64,000 nt of DNA from Patescibacteria group bacterium (GCA_028715505.1 JAQURS010000001.1:124001-188000); one strand, 5' to 3'. Counted from the stretch's first letter, positions 31,598-39,288 are shown. The notes: generated by a model not told the origin, from the sequence alone. Numbers and translations: made by a program.

Positions 31598-32266
31598 TCA
31601 AATCTCATCCAACTTCCTCGCATCCTCAATCCGATGCTCTCCAATCCTCGTCCTTCGGAGCGCGGTTAGATACGCGCCGCAACCGAGCTTTTCGCCCAAG
31701 TCGTGGGCTAGCGATCTGATGTAGGTGCCAGAAGAGCACGTGACTTCAAATGTCGCGTCTGGCCATTGATAATCCAAAAGTTTAATTTCGCTGATATCGA
31801 CTTGTTTGACGGGCCGAATAGCTTCGACGTCTTCGCCGCGCCTCGCCATTTCGTATAATTTTTGTCCTTTAACTTTTTTGGCCGAAAACGCCGGCGCCTT
31901 TTGTGCGTAACCGCCTTTGAAGCTCATCAATGCCTCAAGAACCTCATCCTGCGTCCTAGGTCCTGCGTCCCCTGAATCCTGAAGTTGACCCGTCAGATCG
32001 TAAGTATCGCTAGTCGCGCCAAGCCTGGCGGTCGCGATATAGGTTTTATCGAGTCCCACGTATTCTTGAAGCTTTTTGGTCATTTTGCCCACGCCCACTA
32101 TCAAAAGCCCCGTCGCGAACGGATCAAGCGTGCCAGCATGGCCTACGCAACGGGTTTTGTAGATACGACGTATTGCATCAACCACATCGTGCGAGGTTAT
32201 ACCAGCGGGTTTGTCTATCAGTAGGATTTCGGAAAGCTGTTCTTCGGGCATATGCGGGGTGTTCAC
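31598..32266 (-). CDS. truB: tRNA pseudouridine55 synthase TruB
   Basis: 222 residues, a short TruB. The catalytic motif GHAGTLDPFATGLL carries the nucleophilic Asp, preceded by DKPAGITSHDVV; KTYIATARLGATSDTYDLTG and SSGTYIRSLAHDLG are also typical. It makes pseudouridine 55 in the T loop of tRNAs. A separate C-terminal PUA domain is missing. The GTG start overlaps the stop of the upstream TrmB gene (GTGA), so the two are translationally coupled; an in-frame ATG at 32251 is an alternative start. Confidence 0.93.
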   Translation of the reverse strand: MNTPHMPEEQLSEILLIDKPAGITSHDVVDAIRRIYKTRCVGHAGTLDPFATGLLIVGVGKMTKKLQEYVGLDKTYIATARLGATSDTYDLTGQLQDSGDAGPRTQDEVLEALMSFKGGYAQKAPAFSAKKVKGQKLYEMARRGEDVEAIRPVKQVDISEIKLLDYQWPDATFEVTCSSGTYIRSLAHDLGEKLGCGAYLTALRRTRIGEHRIEDARKLDEI

Positions 32267-32991
32267 ATCCTAGCCCAAAGGGCGTTGAAAAGCATCCGGA
32301 ACATGGTCGCGAAAGGTTGGCTCGTGATTACCGTGCCGAAGATCGGCTCATCAAAGGTCACGAAGCCCACACTATCGTCCCAGACTAAGATGTCCATCGA
32401 GGCTTCGCCCTCCCGCACGGAGAACGTTTTGGCTTCGTATAAGGCTTTAGCGATGGCCTTGGCGAGCGGAATGGCTTTATCGGCCGATGGGCCGGAAAGG
32501 ATATCCCGAAACACGATTCCGCGTTTTTTCACTTCCTTCAGGTACCACTCCAAGAAGTCAGGCATGGCCTTGCGGATGCGCTCCGTAGAGCCGATACCCA
32601 AGATGGCTTGGGATTGCAACGAAAGGCGGTAGACGTTCTTCACCTCTTCAGACCCATCGAAGAATTGGATTTGTGGTTTGTTCTTGTGGCTGACATATAG
32701 GCCGCGCAGATCCGGAAGTATGCGTTCGACCGCCTCTTGCCTGGCCCGCAACGTATCGAGCAGAGCCTGGGGATCCCGGGCGAAGAAAGCCTTCCGTTTG
32801 TTTTTGATTCCTTGGGTGCTGATCAGTCCCTTAGCCGCTAGGGAATCCAAGATTCCATAGCAATGAGGTTGCTGGATGCCCGTGCCGCTCGCTATCTGGA
32901 CCGGCGTCGAATGGCCGTTCTTCAGGAGAAAAATGAAGACCGTGATTTCCGACTTGCTAAGCCCCAGGGCATCTAATTCAGAGTAGTTCAT
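32263..32991 (-). CDS. TrmB-family transcriptional regulator
   Basis: 242 residues of normal TrmB layout: winged helix (LGLSKSEITVFIFLLKNGHS, then GIQQPHCYGILDSLAAKGLIS) and one C-terminal effector domain from about residue 100 (KPQIQFFDGSEEVKNVYRLS), ending in a compact strand-rich part. It is cotranscribed with truB, so it may control a tRNA-modification gene or simply share the message. An inverted repeat ATACA-N7-TGTAT at 32997-33013, just before the gene, could be an autoregulatory site. Confidence 0.85.
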   Translation of the reverse strand: MNYSELDALGLSKSEITVFIFLLKNGHSTPVQIASGTGIQQPHCYGILDSLAAKGLISTQGIKNKRKAFFARDPQALLDTLRARQEAVERILPDLRGLYVSHKNKPQIQFFDGSEEVKNVYRLSLQSQAILGIGSTERIRKAMPDFLEWYLKEVKKRGIVFRDILSGPSADKAIPLAKAIAKALYEAKTFSVREGEASMDILVWDDSVGFVTFDEPIFGTVITSQPFATMFRMLFNALWARM

Positions 32992-32996
32992 AAATA

Positions 32997-33013
32997 ATAC
33001 AATAAGACTGTAT
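32997..33013. promoter_or_regulatory. Candidate operator upstream of a TrmB gene
   Basis: ATACA, seven bases, TGTAT, six bases before the start of the TrmB gene; position and symmetry suggest autoregulation. Confidence 0.35.
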
Positions 33014-33074
33014 CAAAATAAGTCAATTCTGTCAATAAAGCAGTAAATCGCTACAGAAAAGCCTACTACTAGCA

Positions 33075-33103
33075 TTTACAAAATCATCAAAATGTGATAT
33101 TGT
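33075..33103 (+). promoter_or_regulatory. Promoter of the 33212 gene
   Basis: TTTACA, 17 bases, TATTGT, giving a leader of about 100 bases. Confidence 0.6.
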
Positions 33104-33211
33104 ATTACGTTCTGAGATGCAATAGGGCATCAACGGACAGGCACACTGAAATACGATCCTTAGGACTCTCGATAGTCGGGGGAACAAGGGGAGCTAAGAA
33201 AGGACAGAACA

Positions 33212-33835
33212 ATGAAGATGCTACTCGTCGAAGACAACGCCAAGCACATCGTCGATGCACAAAAGTTCGTGGAGAGCGTTCGCGAGACATTTGATCTCGA
33301 GGTCCGCTACGCCACGACGCTCGAGGAGGCTCTGGCCTTGCTCGACTGGGCCGAAGTGGTTGCAAGTGACATCTTCTTCCCGCGAGAGCAAGATGGGTCA
33401 CCTGTCCCAGTCATGCCTTACCTGCAAGGGCATGAGGAGATTTTGGCCTTCGCTCCGCAGATCAGCGGCGTGGCTCTGGCCGAAAAAGCCCTCGCAGCAG
33501 GGAAGAAGGTCGTGTTCTGTACGAGCACGTACCATCACGGGGACAAGACGGCGCCAGCTAGCCTCTGGGCCCGTAAGTACGAGATTCAGATGGTTGACGC
33601 CAACCTGGATGCTGACCGTAACGGTGAAGCGGCGACGAAGAGCTGGGAGGCGGCTGTGCTCTATGCGGTCTATCTGCATCGCGGAGGGCACGTTGAGACC
33701 ATCAACGAATATGGTTGTCCCAGCCGCCCGCCACTAGCCTCGAACGTGGCTTACGCCATCAGCCGAAGGGAAATGGTTAAGGATTCAGGATTCGATGAGA
33801 TCTTGAGAATCTACTATGCCCTTTTGGCGGGCTGA
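33212..33835 (+). CDS. Atypical receiver-domain-like protein
   Basis: 207 residues. The start MKMLLVEDNAKH resembles a response-regulator receiver (hydrophobic strand then acidic pair E7 D8), and WAEVVASDIFFP places an Asp where the phospho-acceptor lies; KKVVFCTSTYHH about 60 residues later gives the conserved T/S strand. The region between them holds an extra loop (EQDGSPVPVMPYLQ), and the C-terminal half is not a known output domain. No histidine kinase is nearby. AAAGGA precedes the ATG. A small stand-alone signalling protein is plausible but unproven. Confidence 0.6.
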   Translation: MKMLLVEDNAKHIVDAQKFVESVRETFDLEVRYATTLEEALALLDWAEVVASDIFFPREQDGSPVPVMPYLQGHEEILAFAPQISGVALAEKALAAGKKVVFCTSTYHHGDKTAPASLWARKYEIQMVDANLDADRNGEAATKSWEAAVLYAVYLHRGGHVETINEYGCPSRPPLASNVAYAISRREMVKDSGFDEILRIYYALLAG

Positions 33836-33853
33836 TTGCCACACTTCAGACCT

Positions 33854-33885
33854 GAGCAAGTCATTAAACTGCTCATTTTTGTTTG
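33854..33885 (+). terminator. Terminator of the 33212 gene, shared motif
   Basis: GAGC(A)AGT, loop CATTAA, ACTGCTC, then ATTTTTG. 19 bases are identical to 7486-7504. Confidence 0.7.
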
Positions 33886-33911
33886 GCTGGTCAAAACCCT
33901 TGACTGGGGGT

Positions 33912-33940
33912 TTGACAGTTAAGCGGTTTTCGCCTATATT
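33912..33940 (+). promoter_or_regulatory. Promoter of rpsP
   Basis: TTGACA, 17 bases, TATATT. The transcript would begin near 33947 and carry a leader of about 90 bases. Confidence 0.8.
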
Positions 33941-33948
33941 ACGGCCTG

Positions 33949-33980
33949 TCGTCCCTCCGTCAGAAAGACGGGACGGAGCT
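33949..33980 (+). promoter_or_regulatory. Hairpin in the rpsP leader
   Basis: CCGTC, AGAAA, GACGG, extendable by CGTCCC/GGGACG, near the 5' end of the rpsP mRNA. A site for feedback control by S16 is possible but not shown. Confidence 0.4.
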
Positions 33981-34038
33981 CGTGGCTGGGGTCTGGTAAC
34001 CCTAAAGCCCTCCTAAATTCCAATTTTAAATTCCAATT

Positions 34039-34344
34039 ATGTTAGTTATTCGTTTAACCCGCATCGGAAAGAAGAAGCAGCCAGAATACCGCTTCATCAT
34101 TTCCGAGAAGACCCGCGATCCTTGGGGCAAGGCCCTGGAAATCCTTGGTCACTTCAATCCGAGGTCAAATCCGGCCACCATCGAACTCAAAAAGGATCGC
34201 GTGGAATACTGGATCTCCAAAGGCGCCCAGTGCTCCGATACGGTCTGGAACATCCTGGTTGACCAGGGTCTGGTCAAGGGCGATAAGAGGAAGGTTGTCT
34301 CGATCTCCAAGCGCCGCAAGGAAAAGCAAGAGAAAAAAGCTTAA
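34039..34344 (+). CDS. rpsP: Small-subunit ribosomal protein S16
   Basis: 101 residues. Typical S16: MLVIRLTRIGKKKQPEYRFIISEK, then GKALEILGHFNPR and KKDRVEYWISKGAQCSDTVWNIL, with a Lys-rich tail. S16 is an early 16S rRNA-binding protein needed for 30S assembly. The strong promoter and structured leader are unusual here because most core genes are leaderless. In many bacteria rpsP is followed by khpA, rimM and trmD; here khpA and trmD follow but are spaced by orphan genes, and rimM is not seen. Confidence 0.97.
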   Translation: MLVIRLTRIGKKKQPEYRFIISEKTRDPWGKALEILGHFNPRSNPATIELKKDRVEYWISKGAQCSDTVWNILVDQGLVKGDKRKVVSISKRRKEKQEKKA

Positions 34345-34349
34345 AGATA

Positions 34350-34374
34350 AAAGAGACCCCTGAGGTCTCTTTTG
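34350..34374 (+). terminator. Terminator of rpsP
   Basis: AAAAGAGACC, loop CCTGA, GGTCTCTTTT. Confidence 0.85.
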
Positions 34375-34406
34375 GTTTATACTGAGCCAAAATCTCGACG
34401 GGACGG

Positions 34407-34435
34407 TTGACAAAGTGCCTTTTTTATGCTAAATT
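34407..34435 (+). promoter_or_regulatory. Promoter of the 34611 gene
   Basis: TTGACA, 17 bases, TAAATT. The leader to the ATG at 34611 is about 170 bases. Confidence 0.75.
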
Positions 34436-34455
34436 TAGACGTTCTTTGATAATTT

Positions 34456-34505
34456 CCAGTGAAGCTTTAAGTATCCTATTCGTAGGGTTCTTAAGACTTC
34501 ACTGG
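34456..34505 (+). promoter_or_regulatory. Long leader hairpin with UUCG loop
   Basis: CCAGTGAAG pairs with CTTCACTGG at the base. TTAAG/CTTAA and CCTA/TAGG extend the stem to a TTCG tetraloop. The 50-base hairpin lies in the 5' leader of the 34611 gene, about 100 bases before its start. Confidence 0.6.
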
Positions 34506-34610
34506 ACGTGAGTATGCGAAAGGCTCGAGGCATGTCGCCTTGGTCCAAGGTCCCATCGGACCGCTGCATCAGGCTCACGGCCAACTCACAAAGAAAGGTG
34601 AGGAAGCATC

Positions 34611-35453
34611 ATGGAAAAGAAGACGTTCAGGAGTTTTGTGCTTGCTGTCATAGTATTCATCATCCGTTTACCCTATTTGGCAGTCGTGTGGTTCCCCAGG
34701 GCGATCTACACCGTGCTCGTCGGGTACCCTCGTTACTGGTACATGCCAGAGCAGAGGAAGCACTATGCGGAACGCAGACCGCTTGAGATGACCGACTGCA
34801 GGGAAGATATTGAGCAGGACGCCTCGAAGCCTTGGTACATCTATCTTCCGTACGGCGGTCTGTTCCGACGGGGCCGTATCGTTTGGGGACGGGGAAGGCC
34901 TTGCTGGAAGATCGAGAGATCGTGGCTCGGCTTGCGCGGCTACTATCTGGTGGATGAGCACGGAGCGCGCCTGATGATCGTCGATGTCAATTTCGACCTG
35001 AAAGCCAGCGATCGCTCGAAAGATATCCTGCAGGAAAGGGGAATCGCTGTGACATCGTCCGATACCTCGTCTCCTGGGACTTCCTACGGGAGATGCCGTT
35101 TTCTCATTGAGGTGCTGGAAAATGGCACGCTCCAGAATGTCCTGGAAAGTCAGGACTGTCATCTGGTATACGAGCGGGATATGAATCGCAAACTTCAGGA
35201 CAAGATCACGTTGGCTGGCAAGGCTTTGGAAGAGCAGAAGCTCCAAGAAGACGCGAGTCGTCTGAAGGTTGCCAAGCAGCTCGCCGGCATCGCCGCTCTG
35301 GTGAAGGCCGCGCCCCGCAACAAGAAGCTGGGCTCCGCTCGTCGCCAACTCACTGAGATTGTCACCGGATTGGCCGGCTCGGAAGAGAGAGCCAAAGCGC
35401 TCCTGCTGGACGCGCTGGAAGCCCTTGAGGAATCCGACGGCATGTCCAACTGA
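34611..35453 (+). CDS. Uncharacterised membrane-anchored orphan protein, 280 aa
   Basis: One N-terminal hydrophobic helix (FVLAVIVFIIRLPYLAVVWF) follows a short basic start. The middle is a strand-rich globular part (WYIYLPYGGLFRRGRIVWG, then ARLMIVDVNFDLKASD) and the last about 90 residues form charged helices. Family not recognised. AAAGG precedes the ATG. A 170-base structured leader suggests post-transcriptional control. It splits rpsP from khpA. Confidence 0.7.
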   Translation: MEKKTFRSFVLAVIVFIIRLPYLAVVWFPRAIYTVLVGYPRYWYMPEQRKHYAERRPLEMTDCREDIEQDASKPWYIYLPYGGLFRRGRIVWGRGRPCWKIERSWLGLRGYYLVDEHGARLMIVDVNFDLKASDRSKDILQERGIAVTSSDTSSPGTSYGRCRFLIEVLENGTLQNVLESQDCHLVYERDMNRKLQDKITLAGKALEEQKLQEDASRLKVAKQLAGIAALVKAAPRNKKLGSARRQLTEIVTGLAGSEERAKALLLDALEALEESDGMSN

Positions 35454-35476
35454 CGGTCTCATCTGACCGCATCCCA

Positions 35477-35526
35477 AACTGAAGATCGCATCGCGCTTCA
35501 GCTCCTCGGGGTGCGGTTTTCAGTTT
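35477..35526 (+). terminator. Terminator region of the 34611 gene
   Basis: AAACTGAA and TTCAGTTT enclose an inner CGCAT/TGCG hairpin followed by GTTTT. Confidence 0.5.
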
Positions 35527-35582
35527 GTCGGATGCGAATAGTTGCTTTTAAGCCAATTACAGCTAAATATCTCAAATCCAGA

Positions 35583-35611
35583 TTGACTCTTGCCTCTTTT
35601 TATGCTATATT
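35583..35611 (+). promoter_or_regulatory. Promoter of khpA
   Basis: TTGACT, 17 bases, TATATT. The mRNA would start near 35618, about 155 bases before the khpA ATG. Confidence 0.75.
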
Positions 35612-35617
35612 TGGGAT

Positions 35618-35772
35618 GGATTTGGTTGAAGATGCCAACCGAAGCCCAAGGTAAATTTACAGATAATTAGACGCAGTCCGCATCTTGGGCTAGCACAATT
35701 TTTATCCGGTTTAAGATCCACGATTTGCTTTTGGCAAACGCGCGATTGCGGATCGGATTGTTCAGAGCCGAT
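35618..35772 (+). promoter_or_regulatory. Structured 5' leader of khpA
   Basis: This holds a hairpin closed by AGCCCAAG (35643-35650) and CTTGGGCT (35694-35701), then TTTGC/GCAAA with a TTTTG loop inside GATCC/GGATC. No riboswitch class is recognised. A cis element bound by the encoded KH protein is a reasonable guess. Confidence 0.45.
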
Positions 35773-36138
35773 ATGGCAGAACAGTTTAGGGACCAGCAGT
35801 TCATTGAGTACGTGGTTAAGTCCATCGTCAACCATCCGGATGACGTGAAGACTGAACGCACGGTCGACGAGCGCGGCGTGCTCATTACCCTCCACATCAA
35901 CCAGGAGGACATGGGTTACGTGATTGGCCGCCAAGGTCAGACCGCCCGCGCCTTGCGCATCCTGCTCAAAATCGTGGGTGCCAAGGAAAACGCCCGCGTG
36001 AACCTCAAGGTTTACGAACCTGAGAACGCCCGCATGGCGCATCAGGAATCACGCCGCAAGACGGGCGATGAACGGAGCGATGAGCCTCGTGGTGAAAAGC
36101 TGGTTTCGGATCAGGATATTGCTGATCTGGGAATCTAA
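35773..36138 (+). CDS. khpA: KH-domain RNA-binding protein KhpA
   Basis: 121 residues from the ATG at 35773. The KH core is EYVVKSIVNHPDDVKTERTV, then MGYVIGRQGQTARALRILLKIV with the GRQG nucleic-acid loop. Standard KhpA is about 80 residues; here an acidic/basic tail of about 40 residues is added. KhpA with KhpB binds RNA and influences cell elongation and small-RNA action in Firmicutes. Placement after rpsP and before trmD matches the common bacterial order. An upstream in-frame start at 35725 would lie within the structured leader and is not preferred. Confidence 0.9.
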   Translation: MAEQFRDQQFIEYVVKSIVNHPDDVKTERTVDERGVLITLHINQEDMGYVIGRQGQTARALRILLKIVGAKENARVNLKVYEPENARMAHQESRRKTGDERSDEPRGEKLVSDQDIADLGI

Positions 36139-36152
36139 CAAAATGCAAAAAG

Positions 36153-36181
36153 AAACCGGTCGCCGATGGCGGCCGGTTTTG
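36153..36181 (+). terminator. Terminator of khpA
   Basis: AAACCGG-T-CGCC, loop GAT, GGCG-G-CCGGTTT followed by TG. Confidence 0.75.
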
Positions 36182-36186
36182 TTTAT

Positions 36187-36221
36187 AAAAAAAGAGCCTG
36201 ACGGAATCATATCCGGCAGGC
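36187..36221 (-). terminator. Terminator of the 36223 gene
   Basis: On the minus strand GCCTG-C-CGG, loop, CCG-T-CAGGC, then TCTTTTTTT. Confidence 0.8.
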
Positions 36222-36222
36222 A

Positions 36223-37236
36223 TCAAGCGCTCAGTAGTAGAGCGATGTTTTCTAGAGATCGGTCAAGTCCATCCATGTAGTTTGCGTATCGTTTGTCGTA
36301 AGGCGTGAATATCCGAACGCCATATCCGTGCGAGCAGCCCGCGCTTGAAGTGGTCGGGGCCAGCCGTTTGATCCTAACGTGGTCGGACTCCGGGTGGAAT
36401 CCAATTTTGAGCTGGTGGGAAATCTTGTGTAGAGGATACTCCTCATCGGGCGAATCGCAGAGAACCTTGGGCATTCGGCACTGCCAGGTGGCGATGCTTT
36501 TTTGTTCTTTGCGACTGAACGCGGAAAGAACCGCGGCTTGATCTTGGAGCAGGATATATCCGATCCACAAGCCTTCAATTCGCGGTTTTGAATTGAAGAA
36601 ACTAAGCCTTAAAGCGCAGGATTGGGAGAACCTTTCGGTGGCCATCCACCGATCGCCGACCTCTTGTAGATAGGCAGATACAAGCTCCTTTTCAAGTCCA
36701 ATCCCTGTCGGGTTTCGTTCCAGAGTCTCTCTTAGACTCGGGAAGCAATCCGACAGACAGGTAGCCAACATCGCGACGAACTTGCCGTCATGAATTGCCC
36801 CCAACTCCGACAGTTCTACGGCCCGGAGCCAGCTCAGCAAGGCGAATGTACGTTTAGGATCGAAAACCAGGGCTGTGGCATGGACCGTCTCATGCAGAGG
36901 CAGGACTTCGCCTTCCATCAGGCGGCCTTCCTTGCGTAGTGAGGCTTGGAGTTCATGCTCGGCATCGGTCCAACCATCTCTCCTGAGTTGCGCGATCAAA
37001 TTGCCTATGATGCGGACGTCGGCCGCGCACTGGTCCCATGCGGCGCAGAATGCGGTAGGGGACGCGGTGTCGTGCAACAAGCGCTCAGTGATCTCCAGCA
37101 ATGATTGATGCCAGTGTCCTCGTATCCGTCCGAAGGCTTGATGGCCCGCGAGTTTCTCTCGCAATGCCTTGAGCTGTTCGTCGCGGGAAGGAATGGCGCT
37201 GTCTGTCGCTTTTTGGTTATCAGGCACGTGTTTCAT
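36223..37236 (-). CDS. Uncharacterised orphan protein, 337 aa
   Basis: The start at 37236 is set by GGAGG six bases upstream; the longer frame to 37383 has no such support. The protein is soluble and mostly helical (FGRIRGHWHQSLLEITERLLHD, then LHETVHATALVFDP), with a strand-rich C-terminal third (RIEGLWIGYILLQD, GYGVRIFTPYDKRY). Family not recognised. It is antisense to the khpA-trmD direction and separates those two genes. Confidence 0.7.
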   Translation of the reverse strand: MKHVPDNQKATDSAIPSRDEQLKALREKLAGHQAFGRIRGHWHQSLLEITERLLHDTASPTAFCAAWDQCAADVRIIGNLIAQLRRDGWTDAEHELQASLRKEGRLMEGEVLPLHETVHATALVFDPKRTFALLSWLRAVELSELGAIHDGKFVAMLATCLSDCFPSLRETLERNPTGIGLEKELVSAYLQEVGDRWMATERFSQSCALRLSFFNSKPRIEGLWIGYILLQDQAAVLSAFSRKEQKSIATWQCRMPKVLCDSPDEEYPLHKISHQLKIGFHPESDHVRIKRLAPTTSSAGCSHGYGVRIFTPYDKRYANYMDGLDRSLENIALLLSA

Positions 37237-37424
37237 GGTTTCCTCCAGAAACTCTCTGAGACGCATCTCCTGGGAGATGCGGGTCGACCGAGCGTCCGTA
37301 TGACGTGCGGCTTGCCTCGTTGTGAGGTTTATTGTCGAGATGCGAGTCCCAGTAAAAATGTCACAAAAATTACAAATCGTCAAGCGTAGACGCTGGCGCC
37401 TGGATGTGGCAAGATGAGGTAAAT

Positions 37425-38087
37425 ATGGCGAAAAATAAAGTTTTGCGGATCGATGTGCTCACGCTTTTCCCGGAGATGATTGACGCGTACTGCTCGCAAT
37501 CGATATTGGGGCGCGCGCAGAAAAACAATCTGCTCAAAGTCACGGCGCATAATCTGAGAAAATGGGCTATCGATAAGCATGGCCACGTGGACGACCGGCC
37601 TTTTGGCGGGGGAGCGGGCATGGTCATGCGCGTCGAACCTTTTTATAAAGCGCTAAAGCAGCTTAAGAGTAAAGGGGGAATCAAGACTCGCGTCATCCTG
37701 ACTTCCGCCAAAGGCAAGCAGTTCACGCAAAGCGATGCCAAACGTCTCACGAAGTATGATCGTTTGGTTTTTCTTTGCGGACGTTATGAAGGAGTGGATG
37801 AAAGGGTGGCGCTCAAACTCGCGGACGAGGAATTATGCGTCGGTCCTTACGTCATGACAGGCGGTGAATTGGCGGCTTTAACCATGACTGACGCGGTGGC
37901 CCGCCTGAGGCAGGGCGTTTTGGGTAAGGAAGCGTCTTTGGACGAAGAATCTTGGGGCGACGGCCAGACCAAAGAATATCCGCAATACACGCGGCCCGAA
38001 GTTTTCCAAAAATGGAAGGTCCCGCAGGTTTTGCTTTCGGGCGACCACAAAAAAATCGCCGAATGGCGATCCAAACATCAGAAATAA
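37425..38087 (+). CDS. trmD: tRNA (guanine-37 N1)-methyltransferase TrmD
   Basis: 220 residues, slightly short. The N-terminal SPOUT domain has IDVLTLFPEMI, DDRPFGGGAGMVM and the trefoil-knot SAM site LCGRYEGVDERV, with VGPYVMTGGELAAL completing it. The C-terminal tRNA-binding part ends LSGDHKKIAEWRSKHQK. It methylates G37 of tRNAs with G36, preventing frameshifts. The ATG at 37425 follows GAGGT closely. It is the last member of the rpsP-khpA-trmD series. Confidence 0.95.
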   Translation: MAKNKVLRIDVLTLFPEMIDAYCSQSILGRAQKNNLLKVTAHNLRKWAIDKHGHVDDRPFGGGAGMVMRVEPFYKALKQLKSKGGIKTRVILTSAKGKQFTQSDAKRLTKYDRLVFLCGRYEGVDERVALKLADEELCVGPYVMTGGELAALTMTDAVARLRQGVLGKEASLDEESWGDGQTKEYPQYTRPEVFQKWKVPQVLLSGDHKKIAEWRSKHQK

Positions 38088-38089
38088 AA

Positions 38090-38662
38090 TTATTTTTTCT
38101 TTTTAGAAAACCACATCACCAAGCTCAGCCCCGTTCCGCAAAGGCCGATCAGGATCATCATGTAAACCAGCAAGCCGTAACCGTATTCAAAGGCCACGTA
38201 GCCACCGAGCAGAGCGGCTAAAGCCATGCTCAAGCTCAAGAAAAGGCCGTGGGCTTTTTTGATTTTTGGCCGGTGCGCGGCTTCCGCCGAGTCTTTGGTT
38301 AGGAAGGTCCAAGAAGGATAAAGCACGCCCAGTCCCAGCCCGAGCAGCATCTGCGCCAGATAGATGAAACTCATTTCCCAGGAGAAGAGATAGACGGCCG
38401 GAACCAACGTCACGATGATTGAGCCCGCGACCAGGCCTCCATGGGCGCGAAGTTTGGTCTCTTGATGGTGCAGGTAGCTGGAAAAAATCCATCCAAAAAC
38501 GGCTTGCGAGAGCAGGAAGATGGATTGGGCGATGGCCACGGTCATCAGATTGGCGCCGCTTACCCTTTCGATGATGAACAGCGGCAGGATCGGCAAAATC
38601 AGCCCGTACGAACTGGTGATTAAAAGGTCGATGGCCAAAAGCGATTTCAATTTGCCGTTCAT
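38090..38662 (-). CDS. Half-size MFS-like membrane protein (second of pair)
   Basis: 190 residues with about six transmembrane helices, half of a normal major facilitator protein. It opens LLAIDLLITSSYGLILPILPLF, then SGANLMTVAIAQSIFLLSQA. The latter matches the same region of the upstream gene (PGANILTVAIAEAVYLASI), so the two are paralogues. Its start overlaps the stop of that gene by 4 bases (coupled translation). A working transporter would need two halves, so a heterodimer is likely. Substrate unknown. Confidence 0.75.
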   Translation of the reverse strand: MNGKLKSLLAIDLLITSSYGLILPILPLFIIERVSGANLMTVAIAQSIFLLSQAVFGWIFSSYLHHQETKLRAHGGLVAGSIIVTLVPAVYLFSWEMSFIYLAQMLLGLGLGVLYPSWTFLTKDSAEAAHRPKIKKAHGLFLSLSMALAALLGGYVAFEYGYGLLVYMMILIGLCGTGLSLVMWFSKKKK

Positions 38663-39282
38663 ATCGTTGCGTCAACCGTGTTATCCCGGCTGATGGTTGG
38701 AGCGTGCCTGGTGCGCGAAAGGCCAAAGCGCCCGTACAAAGCCACAAAGGCCAAAGCGGCTATCAAAGTCGTTACGTCGAGATAAATTAAAAGCGCGGCC
38801 GGGCCTTGTTGGTCCGCGATGAAACCGCCGACAAGCGCCAAACCGGCGGCCAGCAAGGTGCTCAAGGTGTTATAGCGGTCAAAAATATCGTCGTGGTCAA
38901 TGGCGCAGGTTTTATCCATGAGCCTGGTCCAAGCCGGTTCGCAAAAAGCGATGCCAATGCCATAGAGCAACTGGATGACGTAAACGTCAACCATGTCGCG
39001 CGACATGAGATATAAAAAAGGCGTGAGGATCACGAAGGCCGAACCGAACCAAAGCAAATGCTGCGTGCGCCAACCCGACGAGTCGTTTCTAGCGTAAAGC
39101 TGCGAGAACGGACGGATCACTCCAATGGAAGCCAAATAAACCGCTTCGGCGATGGCTACGGTTAAAATGTTGGCGCCCGGAATGCGCTCGGTCAGGAAGA
39201 GCGCGAAAATTGGAGTCAACAAACCAAAGGCGGTGAGATAAAAGGAATCGCCTAAAACCAATGCGCGGAGCCAACGGAACAT
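38659..39282 (-). CDS. Half-size MFS-like membrane protein (first of pair)
   Basis: 207 residues from the ATG at 39282, six bases after a perfect TATAAT on the minus strand. About six transmembrane helices: LVLGDSFYLTAFGLLTPIFA, ILTVAIAEAVYLASIGV, LLWFGSAFVILTPFLYLM, VIQLLYGIGIAF, TLLAAGLALVGGF, LLIYLDVTTLIAALAFVALY. The C-terminal tail is polar. Its N-terminal three helices align with those of the next gene, indicating tandem duplication of one half. Confidence 0.75.
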   Translation of the reverse strand: MFRWLRALVLGDSFYLTAFGLLTPIFALFLTERIPGANILTVAIAEAVYLASIGVIRPFSQLYARNDSSGWRTQHLLWFGSAFVILTPFLYLMSRDMVDVYVIQLLYGIGIAFCEPAWTRLMDKTCAIDHDDIFDRYNTLSTLLAAGLALVGGFIADQQGPAALLIYLDVTTLIAALAFVALYGRFGLSRTRHAPTISRDNTVDATI

Positions 39283-39288
39283 GCGGGC

